DNA of 64,000 nt from Streptomyces zhihengii (GCF_016919245.1 NZ_JAFEJA010000002.1:246001-310000), one strand, 5' to 3'. Positions 26,427 to 39,681 are shown, numbered from the stretch's first letter. The notes: generated from the sequence alone by a model not told the origin. Numbers and translations: made by a program.

Positions 26427-26492
26427 ATGATTCACACCGAGCAGAAGACGCGTCGTACGACGGGCGGACCGACCTGCTGCTGCGTGGCCTAG
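26427..26492 (+). CDS. Possible 21-residue peptide ending Thr-Cys-Cys-Cys-Val-Ala
   Basis: The ORF reads MIHTEQKTRRTTGGPTCCCVA and then TAG. A ribosome binding site GAGAGG (26413-26418) is spaced 8 nt before ATG. It ends 48 nt before the HEAT-repeat gene. Three consecutive cysteine codons near the end suggest either a cysteine-responsive leader peptide (polycysteine uORFs are known in actinobacteria) or a peptide product. The HEAT gene has no evident link to sulfur metabolism, so the role is open. It is too short to judge by codon usage. Confidence 0.4.
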   Translation: MIHTEQKTRRTTGGPTCCCVA

Positions 26493-26540
26493 GCATGTCA
26501 GTCCCCGGTCGCGTCGACAGCTTGATGTGAGGCTCTCCCC

Positions 26541-27959
26541 ATGTTCGATCCCGTCATAGCGCCGAGCGGTACGCTGCTCGGCCTGCTGCAGAGGGGCCGT
26601 GGCGACGGCACCCTGCACGCCCTGGCCGCCCCGCGCGCGGACGCGCTCGCGGCCCTCGACCACTGCGTGGTCGACGACCCCCGCCACGACTGGCAGGTCG
26701 AGAACCGCTCCCTCTACTACGCACGCCTGTACCTGGACCTGCACGGTTCGCTCGGCGGCATCGAGCGGCACCTGACCGCGAGCTGCGACCTCGTCGAGAC
26801 CGACGAGACCCGCACCGGTCTCGCCCTCGCCGTCCTCGGCCACCTCGCCTCCTACGGCAGGGGCGACGCCCTCGCGCTGCTCCGGCGGTACGCCGCGAGC
26901 GGGGCCAACTGGGAATGGGCGCTCGACGAGCTCGCCCTGCGCGACGACGACACCGGCCTGCGGGCCCTCGCCGTGCCGGTGCTCGCCCGCTTCCCGGCCA
27001 CCCCCGAGGGCGACGCCGCGCTCGCCGCCGCCGTCCGCGACGCCTTCGAACCCCGGCCCTGGCGGCTGTGGGAGGAGGACCCCCGCGCCTTCGTCGGCCC
27101 CCGGATCAGGGCCGCCCGCGAGGCGGGATCCTTCGACCGCTGGCAGCGCCAGATGCGGCCCAGCGGCCCCCGGCCCGGGTGGAGCGTCCAGGCGGTGTTC
27201 GACTGGGCGGACGACGGACTGGAGCGCGGCACCGCGCGCCACGTCCCCGCCGCCCGCTGCCTGGCCGCCGTCGCCGGTCCCGAGGACCGCGCCGAGATCG
27301 TGGACGCCGCACGCCACGGCACCGACGGCGCCCGCTGCGCCGCCCTCCACTACCTCGCCGACACCCAGGACCCCTTCGTCCTCGACCTCGTCGAGGCGGC
27401 CGTCACCGACGGCTCACGGGTCGTCGCCGACGCCGCCGTCTCCGCGTTCGAGCGGATGTGCGGGGACGAGGCCGTGGACCGGGCCCGGGGCTGGGTGCAC
27501 CGCCCGGACGCGCTCGGCGCCTCCGCCGCCGGCGTCCTCGCCTGCAAGGGCACCGCCCGGGACGCCCACCTCGTGCTCGGCGCGCTGCGCGACACCGTGC
27601 GCGCCGAAGGCCCCGACGCCCCCGAGCTGTGGGCCCTCGTCGACGGCGCCGGCCGCCTCGGCATCGCCTGCGCGGCACCCGTCCTGCGCCACGTCTACCG
27701 CGAGACGACCTCCTCCCGTCTCCGCGGCCGGACCGCCGCGGCACTCGCCGCCACCGACCCCTCCTTCGCCACCGGCTTCGCCGTCGAATGCCTCTGGGAC
27801 TGCGAGGAGACGACCCGCGAGGTCGCCGCCCTGCACGCCGAGACCGGGGACGTCCGCGTCGCCGAGCGGCTGCGCAGGCTCGCCGCCGACCCCGCCGAGG
27901 AGGCCGAGGTGCAGACCGCCGTGCGCAGCAGGATCGGGCCCGACATGCCCGCCGTGTGA
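26541..27959 (+). CDS. HEAT-repeat domain protein
   Basis: 472 residues from ATG 26541. It is mostly alpha-helical Ala/Leu/Arg-rich repeats of ~30 residues, most evident between about 225 and 460 (ARCAALHYLADTQDPFVLDLVEAAV, SRVVADAAVSAFERMCG). Such solenoids bind proteins or nucleic acids. No enzyme motif or membrane segment is visible. It is preceded by the small Cys-rich ORF and an inverted repeat. Pathway unknown. Confidence 0.82.
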   Translation: MFDPVIAPSGTLLGLLQRGRGDGTLHALAAPRADALAALDHCVVDDPRHDWQVENRSLYYARLYLDLHGSLGGIERHLTASCDLVETDETRTGLALAVLGHLASYGRGDALALLRRYAASGANWEWALDELALRDDDTGLRALAVPVLARFPATPEGDAALAAAVRDAFEPRPWRLWEEDPRAFVGPRIRAAREAGSFDRWQRQMRPSGPRPGWSVQAVFDWADDGLERGTARHVPAARCLAAVAGPEDRAEIVDAARHGTDGARCAALHYLADTQDPFVLDLVEAAVTDGSRVVADAAVSAFERMCGDEAVDRARGWVHRPDALGASAAGVLACKGTARDAHLVLGALRDTVRAEGPDAPELWALVDGAGRLGIACAAPVLRHVYRETTSSRLRGRTAAALAATDPSFATGFAVECLWDCEETTREVAALHAETGDVRVAERLRRLAADPAEEAEVQTAVRSRIGPDMPAV

Positions 27960-28068
27960 CGAACCCCCGGCCGCCCCGGCGGCCGGGGCACACAACGCTC
28001 ATGGGACGTTCCACGGGCGGAAAGATCCACGTCGGCTCGTCCACTCCGGGCCCGACGACAACACGGGT

Positions 28069-29193
28069 ATGCGTGTCGTCATCGTCACCGAGTCCTTCCC
28101 TCCCGACGTCAACGGAGTGGCGCACTGCGCCCTGCAGACCGCCCGGCACCTCGCCGACGGCGGTCACGACCCCCTCGTCATCGCCCCGGCCGCCGCCGGG
28201 GCGGACGAGGCGGACACCCGGGCGCCCTGCCCCGTCGTCCGCGTCCCCTCGCTGCCCCTGCCCGGATACCCGCAGGTGCGGGTCGCGCTGCCCAGCCGCC
28301 GGGTCGCCGCGGCCGTCGCCGCGCACCGGGCCGACATCGTCCACCTCGCCGGCCCCTTCGTGCTCGGCGTCCGCGGCATGGCGGTCGCGACCCGCCTCGG
28401 ACTGCCCGCCGTCGCCGTCTACCAGACGGACCTGGCCGGCTACGCCCGCACCTACGTCGGTGCCGGGGAAGGGGCCGCCTGGCGGCGGATCAAGGCGGTG
28501 CACGGCGCGGCCGACCGCACCCTCGCCCCGTCCACCGCGGCCCTGAAGGACCTGGAGGCCCACGGCGTCGAACGGGTCAGGCTGTGGCCGCGCGGCGTCG
28601 ACACCGAGCGCTTCAGGCCCGCGCTCCGCGACGAGCGGCTGCGCCGCGAACTCGCCCCGCACGGCGAACTCCTCGTCGGCTACGTCGGCCGCCTGGCTCC
28701 CGAGAAGCACGTCGAACTCCTCGCCGGCGTCTGCGCCCTCCCCGGCGTACGCGTGGTCGTCACCGGCGACGGCCCGAGCGAAACCGCCCTGCGCTCGGCG
28801 CTGCCCGGCGCGGTCTTCCTCGGCCGCCGCACCGGCGACGACCTCGCGCGGATCTTCGCCTCGCTGGACGTCTTCGCCCACACCGGCCCGTACGAGACCT
28901 TCTGCCAGACCGTGCAGGAGGCGATGGCCTCCGGGGTGCCCGTGATCGCCCCCGCCGTCGGAGGGCCGCTCGACCTCGTCGACCACGGCCGCACCGGACT
29001 GCTCGTCGCACCCCGTGACCCCGCCGCGGTGCGCGACGCCGTCGCGGCGCTCGCCGCCGACCCCGCACGCCGCGCGGCCTTCGCCGCCGCCGGCCGGGCC
29101 GCCGTCGATGGCCGCACCTGGGCGGCCGTCTGCGCCCAGCTCACCGGCCACTACGCCGAGGTCCTCGGCGCGCGCACGGCGGTGGCGGCATGA
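28069..29193 (+). CDS. GT4 glycosyltransferase (PimB/MgtA-like mannosyltransferase family)
   Basis: 374 residues, GT-B fold. The N-terminal MRVVIVTESFPPDVNGVA carries the acceptor-side glycine loop. The C-terminal domain begins GYVGRLAPEKHVELL and has the donor-binding E-x7-E motif ETFCQTVQE in GPYETFCQTVQEAMASGVPVI. The sequence resembles the GDP-mannose-dependent alpha-mannosyltransferases of actinobacteria acting on lipid acceptors at the inner membrane face. Substrate is inferred from family only. It overlaps the next glycosyltransferase by ATGA (29190-29193). Confidence 0.87.
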   Translation: MRVVIVTESFPPDVNGVAHCALQTARHLADGGHDPLVIAPAAAGADEADTRAPCPVVRVPSLPLPGYPQVRVALPSRRVAAAVAAHRADIVHLAGPFVLGVRGMAVATRLGLPAVAVYQTDLAGYARTYVGAGEGAAWRRIKAVHGAADRTLAPSTAALKDLEAHGVERVRLWPRGVDTERFRPALRDERLRRELAPHGELLVGYVGRLAPEKHVELLAGVCALPGVRVVVTGDGPSETALRSALPGAVFLGRRTGDDLARIFASLDVFAHTGPYETFCQTVQEAMASGVPVIAPAVGGPLDLVDHGRTGLLVAPRDPAAVRDAVAALAADPARRAAFAAAGRAAVDGRTWAAVCAQLTGHYAEVLGARTAVAA

Positions 29194-30440
29194 GCGGGCG
29201 TGCACTTGGCGGTGGCGGCACGGCCGGGAGTGCAAACGGTGGTGGTGGCACGGGCGGGCGTGCATTTGGCGGTGGTGGCACGGGCGGGCTGCGGATCGTA
29301 CGGCTGGCCAACTTCGTCACCCCTTCGTCCGGCGGGCTGCGCACCGCGCTGGACCGGCTCGGCCGCGGCTACCTCGCGGCCGGGCACGAGCCGGTGCTCG
29401 TCGTCCCCGGCGAGCGGGACGACGACCGGCACACCCCGCAGGGCCGCGTCATCACCCTGACCGGGCCCCTCCTCGCCGGCACCGGCGGCTACCGGGTGCT
29501 CGCCGGACGGCGCCGGCTGCGCGCCCTGCTGGAGGACCTCGCCCCCGACCGGCTGGAGGTGTCCGACCGGACCACCCTGCGGTGGACCGGGGAGTGGGCG
29601 CGGCGGCGCCGGATCCCGGCCGTCATGGTCTCCCACGAGACCGCCGACGGGGTGCTGCGCACCTGGGGGGTGCCCGGGCCCGCCGCCGCACGTGCCGCGG
29701 ACCGGCTCAACCGGCGCAGCGCATGGGCCTACCACCGGATCGTGTGCACCACGGAATGGGCCGAGCGCGAATTCGTCCGCATCGGTGCCCGCAACGTGGT
29801 GCGCGCGCCCCTCGGCGTCGACCTGGAGCGCTGCACCCCGGCCCGGTACAGCCCCGCGCTGCGGGCCGGGTACGCCGCGCCCGGTGAGGTGCTCCTGCTG
29901 CTCTGCTCCCGGCTGTCGGTCGAGAAGCGGCCGGGCACCGCGCTCGACGCGCTGGCCGTGCTGCGGGAGCGCGGCGTGCCCGCACGCCTGGTCGTCGCCG
30001 GGGACGGGCCGCTGCGGACCTCCCTCGAACGCCGGGCGGCGGCGCGACGGCTGCCCGTCGCCTTCCTGGGCCACGTCGCCGACCGGGAGGCGCTGGCCGG
30101 TCTCCAGGCGGTGGCGGACGTCTGCCTGGCGCCCGGTCCCGCGGAGACCTTTGGCCTCTCCGCCCTGGAGGCGCTCGCCTGCGGCACGCCCGTGGTGGCC
30201 AGTGCCGCCTCGGCGCTGCCGGAGGTGATCGGCGGCGCGGGCGCCGTGGCCGCCGGCACCGGCGCGGACTTCGCCGACGCCGTCGGCGACCTGCTCGGGC
30301 GCCCCGAACCCGGGCGGCGCGCGGCGGCCCGGGCACGCGCCGAACTCTTCGACTGGCCCGCTTCCGTGGCCGCGTTCCTCGCCGCCCACGAGGCACTGCC
30401 CACCGGCGACACCGCCCAGCCGCGCGAGCACCGGCCGTGA
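29190..30440 (+). CDS. GT4 glycosyltransferase with Gly-rich repeat N-terminal extension
   Basis: 416 residues. Residues 1-33 are low complexity, built of 10-residue units like GGxxGxAxGG encoded by 30-nt DNA repeats; the GT-B domain proper starts at LRIVRLANFVTPSSGGLRTALD. The C-terminal domain has LCSRLSVEKRPGTAL and the E-x7-E motif in AETFGLSALEALACGTPVV. ATG 29190 overlaps the upstream stop. The extension may be recent or mis-annotated, but no internal ATG exists before the domain, so the coupled ATG is preferred. It partners with the upstream GT in an unknown glycolipid or polysaccharide pathway. Confidence 0.85.
   Translation: MSGRALGGGGTAGSANGGGGTGGRAFGGGGTGGLRIVRLANFVTPSSGGLRTALDRLGRGYLAAGHEPVLVVPGERDDDRHTPQGRVITLTGPLLAGTGGYRVLAGRRRLRALLEDLAPDRLEVSDRTTLRWTGEWARRRRIPAVMVSHETADGVLRTWGVPGPAAARAADRLNRRSAWAYHRIVCTTEWAEREFVRIGARNVVRAPLGVDLERCTPARYSPALRAGYAAPGEVLLLLCSRLSVEKRPGTALDALAVLRERGVPARLVVAGDGPLRTSLERRAAARRLPVAFLGHVADREALAGLQAVADVCLAPGPAETFGLSALEALACGTPVVASAASALPEVIGGAGAVAAGTGADFADAVGDLLGRPEPGRRAAARARAELFDWPASVAAFLAAHEALPTGDTAQPREHRP
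29191..29289 (+). repeat. 30-nt minisatellite at the glycosyltransferase junction
   Basis: Three 30-nt units (29191-29220, 29221-29250, 29251-29280) and a partial fourth. Units share CGGGCGGGCGTGCA-like starts and GGCGGTGGTGGCA ends. The preceding 30 nt (29161-29190), the end of the upstream gene, is partly related, so the array seems to have grown from the gene boundary. Confidence 0.8.
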
Positions 30441-31404
30441 GCGGCCACGGGGGCCCGCGTCCGGGCGCGGCGCTGCGGTTCGCCGCGCTCGGCGACTCGC
30501 TCACCGAGGGGGTCGGGGATCCGGTCGCGGGCGGGTGGCGCGGCTGGGCCGCGCTGCTGGCCGAAGGGGTGGGGAGCCCGGAGCGGCCCGCCGAATTCCT
30601 CAAGCTCGCCGTCGGCGGCGCCCTCGGCCGCGATGTCGCCGAGAGCCAGGCGCCCCGCGCGCTCGACTTCGGACCCGACATCGCCTCGGTGATCGTCGGC
30701 GTCAACGACACCCTGCGGCGCACCTTCGACATCGGCCGCCTCGCCCGCAGTCTCGACGAGGTCTGCGGGGCACTCGCCGCGCGCGGTACCGTCCTGCTGA
30801 CCGCGTGTCTGCCGGACCCCGGCGCGATGTTCGCGCTGCCGCCGCCCCTCGCCCGTCCCCTCGCCCGACGGCAGCGGGCGGTGAACGCGGTCGTCCACGC
30901 GCTCTCCGACCGCTACGGCGCCGTCCATCTGCACGCCGCGGGCCCGGCCTGGGTCGCCGACCGGACGCTGTGGAGCGCCGACCGGCTGCACCCCGGTGAG
31001 CGGGGCCACCGGATGCTCGCGCGGACCTTCCACGACCTGCTGGCGCCCCGGGGCCTCGCCCTCGGACCCGCGCCCTCCGCCGAACCCGACCGCCCGCGTC
31101 CCACCCGCGCCGACACGCTGCTCTGGCTCGCCACCGCGGGCACCGGCTGGGTGGCCCGCCGGTGCACCGACCTCGTCCCCCAGTTGCTGTGGCTCGCGGG
31201 CGCGGAGGCGGGGCACCGCGCCCGGGGCACCTCGGCGCGCCTCGACCGGACCGCCGACGCCGCCCTGTCCGCCGCGCTCGCCGCCCTGACCCCCGCCGCG
31301 CCGGTCCCGTCCGCGCCACGGGTGCCGGTCCCGCCCGTCCCACGGGTGCCGCCCCTGGGCGTCCGAGCCGGGCCGGCCCCGGCCGGCGGCGCGAGAATGG
31401 GGGG

Positions 31405-31408
<4 letters not shown>
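30437..31408 (+). CDS. SGNH/GDSL-type hydrolase
   Basis: 323 residues from GTG 30437, overlapping the upstream stop. Block [15 protein letters not shown] carries the nucleophile Ser, block III is VIVGVNDTL, and block [11 protein letters not shown] carries the Asp and His. No signal peptide is evident. The C-terminal ~80 residues are Pro/Val/Ala-rich and probably disordered. It is an esterase or lipase-like enzyme of unknown substrate, coupled to the glycosyltransferases upstream (possible deacylation or acyl transfer on a glycolipid) and overlapping the oxoprolinase gene downstream. Confidence 0.88.
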
Positions 31409-35001
<3,593 letters not shown>

Positions 35002-35179
35002 CACCACGAGGGCCGGGGCCCCGGGGCTGCTCGGGGTCGGCCGGGGCGGCGGCACGGCTCCCGGGTCAGGCCGGTGGCCGTACGGCAACCGGCGGTGGCC
35101 GGTGGCCGTACCGCTCCCGGGGGCGGCTCGTGGTGGTACGGCTTCCGGCGGCGGCACGGCTCCCGGGTCAGGTCCCGGG
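35002..35179. repeat. Convergent intergenic region with direct repeats
   Basis: A 26-nt sequence starting GGCGGCGGCACGGCTCCCGG occurs at 35045-35070 and 35147-35172. GGTGGCCGTAC recurs near 35074 and 35101, and CCCGGGTCAGGT is tandemly duplicated at the pxpC end. It separates the two oxoprolinase systems; no simple terminator hairpin stands out. Confidence 0.65.
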
Positions 35180-36061
35180 TCAGGTCCTCCGCCGGCGGCG
35201 CACCGGGAGGAAGCGGACCGGGGTGCCGGGCACGGCCTGGGCGGCGGCGGCGAGATCCGGCTCGGCGACCACCCCCACCACCGGGTAACCGCCGGTCGTC
35301 GGATGGTCCGCGAGGAACACCACGGGACGGCCGTCGGGCGGCACCTGCACCGCGCCCAGGACCATGCCCTCGCTGGCGAGTTCACCGTGCACGGCACGCT
35401 CCAGCGGGGGCCCGTCCGTGCGCAGCCCGATGCGGTTGCCCGACGAGGTCACGCGGTACAGGGCGGTCGCCAGGGTGCGCAGCGCGCCGGCGGTGAACCA
35501 GTCGTCGCGCGGGCCGAGCCGGATGCGCAGCAGGAGCTCGCCCGGCGGCGCGGGCCAGGGCACCGGACCGCCGCCCCCGGCGGGCGGTGCGCACCCCGGG
35601 CCGAGCGGCAGCACGGCGCCGTCCGTCAGAGGGTCCGGGCCCAGCCCCGACAGCAGATCCGTCGAGCGGCTGCCGAGCACCGGCTCGACCGCGACGCCCC
35701 CGGCGAAGGCGAGGTACGACCGGACCCCGCGCACCGCCGGATGCGCCTCCAGCACCGCTCCCGCGGGCACCGCGAGCGCGGCGCCCCAGGCCGCCGGGCG
35801 GCCGTCGACCGTGACCCGGCAGGGCGCGCCGCCCACGGCCACCGTCACCGGGCACCGCGGACGCACCGCGCAACCGGTGAGCGTCGTCTCCAGCACGGCC
35901 GCGCCCTCGGCGTTGCCCACGAGCCGGTTGACGAGCCGGGCGGCCGGGGCGTCCAGCGCACCGGACCGCGGCACCCCCAGATGGGCGTGGCCCGCCCGGC
36001 CGCCGTCCTGCACCGTGGTCAGCGCGCCCGCCCGGACGACCGCGAAGGCCCGGTCGCTCAT
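35180..36061 (-). CDS. pxpC: 5-oxoprolinase subunit C (biotin-dependent carboxyltransferase-like family)
   Basis: 293 residues from ATG 36061, overlapping pxpB by ATGA. KipA/PxpC family features include VVRAGALTTVQDGGRAGHAHLGVPRSGALD at the N-terminus, RSYLAFAGGVAVEPVLGSRSTDLLSGLG, and GNRIGLRTDGPPL..EGMVLGAVQVPPDGRPVVFLADHPTTGGYPVVG toward the C-terminus. With PxpA and PxpB it forms the bacterial ATP-dependent 5-oxoprolinase that converts 5-oxo-L-proline to L-glutamate. It is the last gene of the minus-strand operon. Confidence 0.93.
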   Translation of the reverse strand: MSDRAFAVVRAGALTTVQDGGRAGHAHLGVPRSGALDAPAARLVNRLVGNAEGAAVLETTLTGCAVRPRCPVTVAVGGAPCRVTVDGRPAAWGAALAVPAGAVLEAHPAVRGVRSYLAFAGGVAVEPVLGSRSTDLLSGLGPDPLTDGAVLPLGPGCAPPAGGGGPVPWPAPPGELLLRIRLGPRDDWFTAGALRTLATALYRVTSSGNRIGLRTDGPPLERAVHGELASEGMVLGAVQVPPDGRPVVFLADHPTTGGYPVVGVVAEPDLAAAAQAVPGTPVRFLPVRRRRRT

Positions 36062-36705
36062 GGGCCCTCCGCCACGGTGAAGCGGACCGTCGTCCCGGGG
36101 GACAGCAGCGCCGCGGGCTCCCGGGACGGGTCCCACAGGACGGCGTCCGTCGTGCCGATCAGCTGCCAGCCCCCGGGCGACGATCGCGGGTAGACGCCCG
36201 TGTAGGCACCGGCGACGGCGACCGAACCGGCCGGGACCGCGGTACGGGGAGTGGACCTGCGCGGCACGGCCCACTCCTCGGGCAGCCCCGTCAGATAGCC
36301 GAACCCGGGGGCGAAGCCGCAGAAGGCGACCCGGTACCCGGCGGACGCGTGCCGCTCGGCCGCCTCCCGCGGGGTGACGCCCCACAGTTCGGCGACGTCC
36401 GCCAGGTCGGGGCCGTCGTAGCGGACGCGTATCTCCACCGAGCCCGCGGCCCGCTGATCGGGCCGGGGTATCTCCCAGCGGGCCAGCTCCCCGGCCAGCC
36501 GGGCGGGGTCGTCCAGCCCGTCCAGGAGCACCGTGCGCGCGGCGGGCACGATCTCGCGGACGGGCGGCAGCAGACCCGCGGCACGGCGCCGCAGCAACTC
36601 CGCGTGCAGGGCCCCCGTCTCGGGCTCGCCCGGCAGCTCGACCAGGAGGGCGTGCTCGCCCACCGGCAGCACCCGGAGCGCCCCGGGCGGCAGCGCGCCG
36701 CTCAT
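36058..36705 (-). CDS. pxpB: 5-oxoprolinase subunit B (KipI family)
   Basis: 215 residues from ATG 36705; the frame extends upstream but the ATG overlapping the pxpA stop is the natural start. The family motif YRVAFCGFAPGFGYLTGLPEEW and the later GAYTGVYPRSSPGGWQLIGTT are clear. Named KipI (kinase inhibitor) in Bacillus, it is a subunit of the 5-oxoprolinase complex. Overlaps by 4 nt with both pxpA and pxpC imply coupled, stoichiometric synthesis. Confidence 0.93.
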   Translation of the reverse strand: MSGALPPGALRVLPVGEHALLVELPGEPETGALHAELLRRRAAGLLPPVREIVPAARTVLLDGLDDPARLAGELARWEIPRPDQRAAGSVEIRVRYDGPDLADVAELWGVTPREAAERHASAGYRVAFCGFAPGFGYLTGLPEEWAVPRRSTPRTAVPAGSVAVAGAYTGVYPRSSPGGWQLIGTTDAVLWDPSREPAALLSPGTTVRFTVAEGP

Positions 36706-37466
36706 GCGAACGCCTCCACACGGACCCCGGCGTGCTCCAGCCGGCCGCGGACCTCGCGGGCCAGCGCCACCGCCCCCGGGGTGTCGCCGTGCAGACACAG
36801 CGAACGCGCCCGGACGCCGACCGGGCGGCCGCACCGGGACGTGACCACGCCGAACCGGGCCATGCTCACCGAACGTTCGACGACGGTCGCCGGATCGCTG
36901 AGCACCGCGCCCTCCTGGGAACGCGGCACCAGCGTGCCCTCCGCCGTGTAGGCGCGGTCCGCGAACGCCTCGGCGACGACGGGGAGCCGCTCCTTCTCCG
37001 CCACGGTGTGCAGGGTGGAGCCGGGCAGGCCGAGCACGGGCAGGCGCTCGCCCGCCAGCAGCACGCCCTCGACGACGGCGGCCGCCTGCTCCTCGTCGTG
37101 GACGACCCGGTTGTAGAGCGCGCCGTGCGGCTTCACATAGGAGACCCGGGAGCCCGCCGCACGGGCGAAGACCTCCAACGCCCCTATCTGGTAGGCGACC
37201 TCGGCCGCCAGCTCGCCGGGAGGCACGTCCATCGAACGCCTGCCGAAGCCCGCCAGGTCGCGGTAGGACACCTGGGCGCCGATGCGCACCCCGCGGGCCG
37301 CGGCCAGCTCGCAGACCCTGCGCATGGTGACCGCGTCGCCGGCGTGGAAGCCGCAGGCCACGTTGGCGCTGGTGACGACGGAGAGGAGCTGCTCGTCGTC
37401 GGTCAGCCGCCAGCGGCCGAAGCCCTCGCCGAGGTCGGCGTTGAGGTCGATGGACGCCCGGGTCAT
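36702..37466 (-). CDS. pxpA: 5-oxoprolinase subunit A (LamB/YcsF family)
   Basis: 254 residues from ATG 37466 with an excellent AGGAGG site upstream; the open frame starts earlier but without a ribosome binding site. Signature: DLNADLGEGFGRWRLTDDEQLL, ANVACGFHAGDA, YVKPHGALYN and SLCLHGDTPGAV. It is the catalytic-barrel subunit of the PxpABC ATP-dependent 5-oxoprolinase. The gene lies 16 nt downstream of the DUF1445 gene. Confidence 0.95.
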   Translation of the reverse strand: MTRASIDLNADLGEGFGRWRLTDDEQLLSVVTSANVACGFHAGDAVTMRRVCELAAARGVRIGAQVSYRDLAGFGRRSMDVPPGELAAEVAYQIGALEVFARAAGSRVSYVKPHGALYNRVVHDEEQAAAVVEGVLLAGERLPVLGLPGSTLHTVAEKERLPVVAEAFADRAYTAEGTLVPRSQEGAVLSDPATVVERSVSMARFGVVTSRCGRPVGVRARSLCLHGDTPGAVALAREVRGRLEHAGVRVEAFA

Positions 37467-37482
37467 GGGTTCCTCCTGTCGG

Positions 37483-38334
37483 TCAGGCCACGCGGTACTG
37501 CTCGTCACGGGTGTCCGTGACGAACATGCGGCCGGGCGCGTGGGTGAGGGCGAACGGCGGACGGGACGCCGTGAGAGCGGCCTGCGGGGTCACTCCGCAC
37601 GCCCAGAAGACGGGGACGTCACCCGGCTCGGCGTCCACCGGGTCGCCGAAGTCGGGGCGGGCGAGGTCCGCTATGCCGAGTGCGGCCGGGTCCCCGATGT
37701 GCACCGGGTCGCCGTGCACCGAGGGCATCATGGCACTCCGCGTCACCGCCGCGGTGAGCCGCCCGGCGGGAACGGGCCGCATGGAGACGACCATCGGGCC
37801 GCTCAGCCGCCCCGCGGAACGGCACTGGCGGTCCGTGACGTACATGGGGACGTTGCGGCCCTGTTCCACGTGGCGCAGCGGGACACCGGCCGCCAGCAGC
37901 GCCCACTCGAAGGTGAAGCTGCACCCGAGCAGGAACGTCACCAGGTCGCCGCGCCAGTGGGCCAGGACGTCGGTCGGTTCGGCGACGATCTCGCCGTGCT
38001 CCCAGACGCGGTAGCGGGGCAGGTCGGTGCGCAGGTCGGCCGCGTCGGCCAGCACCGTCCTCCAGGAGCCGGCGTCGGTGACGTCGAGCACCGGGCAGGG
38101 CTTCGGGTTCCGCTGGCAGAACAGGAGCATGTCGTAGGCCCAGTCGGCGGGCACGGACACCATGTTGGCCTGGGTGAAGCCGGCCGCCGTCCCGGCTGTC
38201 GGGGCGGCCAGCCCCGCGCGTATCCGCGCTCTGGCCTCGGCCGCCGTCCAGCGGGACGGGCCGGTTTCCGGCCCGGGGGCGGCGGGGAGGAGTGCCGCGG
38301 TGCCGGGGCGTCCCACGGCGGGCTGCGCGGTCAC
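37483..38334 (-). CDS. DUF1445 putative hydro-lyase / D-glutamate cyclase-like protein
   Basis: 283 residues from GTG 38334, overlapping the MFS stop. Family segments are ARARIRAGL...[38 protein letters not shown] and [29 protein letters not shown], with [14 protein letters not shown] and [10 protein letters not shown] near the end. A mammalian DUF1445 protein is a D-glutamate cyclase producing 5-oxo-D-proline. Together with PxpABC downstream, the operon may feed D-glutamate or its lactam into glutamate. Stereochemical matching is unproven. Confidence 0.88.
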   Translation of the reverse strand: MTAQPAVGRPGTAALLPAAPGPETGPSRWTAAEARARIRAGLAAPTAGTAAGFTQANMVSVPADWAYDMLLFCQRNPKPCPVLDVTDAGSWRTVLADAADLRTDLPRYRVWEHGEIVAEPTDVLAHWRGDLVTFLLGCSFTFEWALLAAGVPLRHVEQGRNVPMYVTDRQCRSAGRLSGPMVVSMRPVPAGRLTAAVTRSAMMPSVHGDPVHIGDPAALGIADLARPDFGDPVDAEPGDVPVFWACGVTPQAALTASRPPFALTHAPGRMFVTDTRDEQYRVA

Positions 38335-39608
38335 ATCAGCTCCTTGCCGCGGGTCTCCGGCAGCCCGACGAGGGCGAGGGCGGCGAGGCCGTAGCCCGCG
38401 GCGCCGAGGACGAGGGCGCCGCCGACTCCCCAGCTGTCGGAGAGGAAGCCGACCAGGGTGGGCAGGAAGGCGCCGACCGCCCGGCCGCTGTTGTACGTGA
38501 AGCCCTGGCCGGTGCCGCGCACGGCGGCCGGGTACAGCTCGCTCAGGTAGGACCCGAAGCCGCTGAAGATGGCCGACATGCAGAACCCGAGGGGGAATCC
38601 GAGGACGAGGAGCAGGCCGTTCGCCCCGGAGGGAATGCTGGTGTAGGCGAGGATCCCGGCCGCGGAGAGCGCGGCGAACAGCGCGATGTTGTTCTTCCGG
38701 CCGATGCGGTCCGTCAGGTAGCCGCCCGTGAGGTAGCCGATGAAGGCGCCGGATATGAGGAACGCCAGATATCCGCCGGTGCCGACGACGGTGAGCCCCC
38801 GCTCGGTCTTGAGGTACGTCGGCACCCAGGTCGCCAGGGTGTAGTAGCCGCCCTGCACACCGGTCGACAGCAGGGTGGCGAAGAGGGTGACGCGCAGCAG
38901 GTCCTTGCGGAAGACGGCGGTGAACGAACCGCGCTCGGCGCTGGTGCGGCGCAGTTCCTCGGCGTGGGGGGCGTCGCTGACGTTGCGGCGGACGTAGACG
39001 ACGAGCAGCGCCGGCAGGGCGCCCGTCCAGAACATCACCCGCCAGGCCGTGTCCGGGTCGAGGAAGTGGAACACCAGGGTGTAGACGACGACGGCCAGCG
39101 CCCAGCCGGCCGCCCACGCGCTCTGCACCGCCCCGAGGGTGCGCCCGCGGTGCTTCGCCGAGGCGTACTCCGCGACGAGGATGGCGCCCACCGCCCACTC
39201 GCCGCCGAAGCCGAGGCCCTGGAGGGCGCGGAAGACCAGCAGCGTCTCGTAGTTGGGCGCGAAGCCGCAGAGCACGGTGAACACGGCGTAGGTGATCACC
39301 GTGATCATCAGGGCCTTCACCCGGCCTATGCGGTCGGCGAGTATCCCCGCCAGCGCCCCGCCGATCGCCGAGACGACCAGGGTGACCGTGGTGAGGAGCC
39401 CGGTCTGCCCGTTGTCGAGGCTGAAGTAGGCCGAGATCGCCACCATGCTCAGCGGCAGGGTGAAGTAGTCGTACGAGTCGAGGGCGTACCCGCCGAACGC
39501 GCCGCCGAAGGCGCGGCGGCCGCGGGGGCCGAGCGCCCGCAGCCATCCGAACGCGCCGGTGTCGTCCGGCTGTCGACCGTGGACCTCAGGTGCCTGGGTC
39601 GTGCTCAT
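38331..39608 (-). CDS. MFS transporter of the oxoproline operon
   Basis: 425 residues from ATG 39608, which has GAGG 6 nt upstream. Twelve hydrophobic segments are present, with the MFS signatures [14 protein letters not shown] and [12 protein letters not shown] and [30 protein letters not shown], typical of metabolite:H+ symporters (sialate/aromatic acid type). It heads the operon with DUF1445 and pxpABC, so 5-oxoproline, D-glutamate or a related acid is the likely cargo (inference). Confidence 0.9.
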   Translation of the reverse strand: MSTTQAPEVHGRQPDDTGAFGWLRALGPRGRRAFGGAFGGYALDSYDYFTLPLSMVAISAYFSLDNGQTGLLTTVTLVVSAIGGALAGILADRIGRVKALMITVITYAVFTVLCGFAPNYETLLVFRALQGLGFGGEWAVGAILVAEYASAKHRGRTLGAVQSAWAAGWALAVVVYTLVFHFLDPDTAWRVMFWTGALPALLVVYVRRNVSDAPHAEELRRTSAERGSFTAVFRKDLLRVTLFATLLSTGVQGGYYTLATWVPTYLKTERGLTVVGTGGYLAFLISGAFIGYLTGGYLTDRIGRKNNIALFAALSAAGILAYTSIPSGANGLLLVLGFPLGFCMSAIFSGFGSYLSELYPAAVRGTGQGFTYNSGRAVGAFLPTLVGFLSDSWGVGGALVLGAAGYGLAALALVGLPETRGKELM

Positions 39609-39681
39609 CGTCACCTCGCGGAGGGGGGAGGGAGTGCAGGGAGTACGTCTGTGGATCCGGGCAGTGACGACAACGTAGGGG

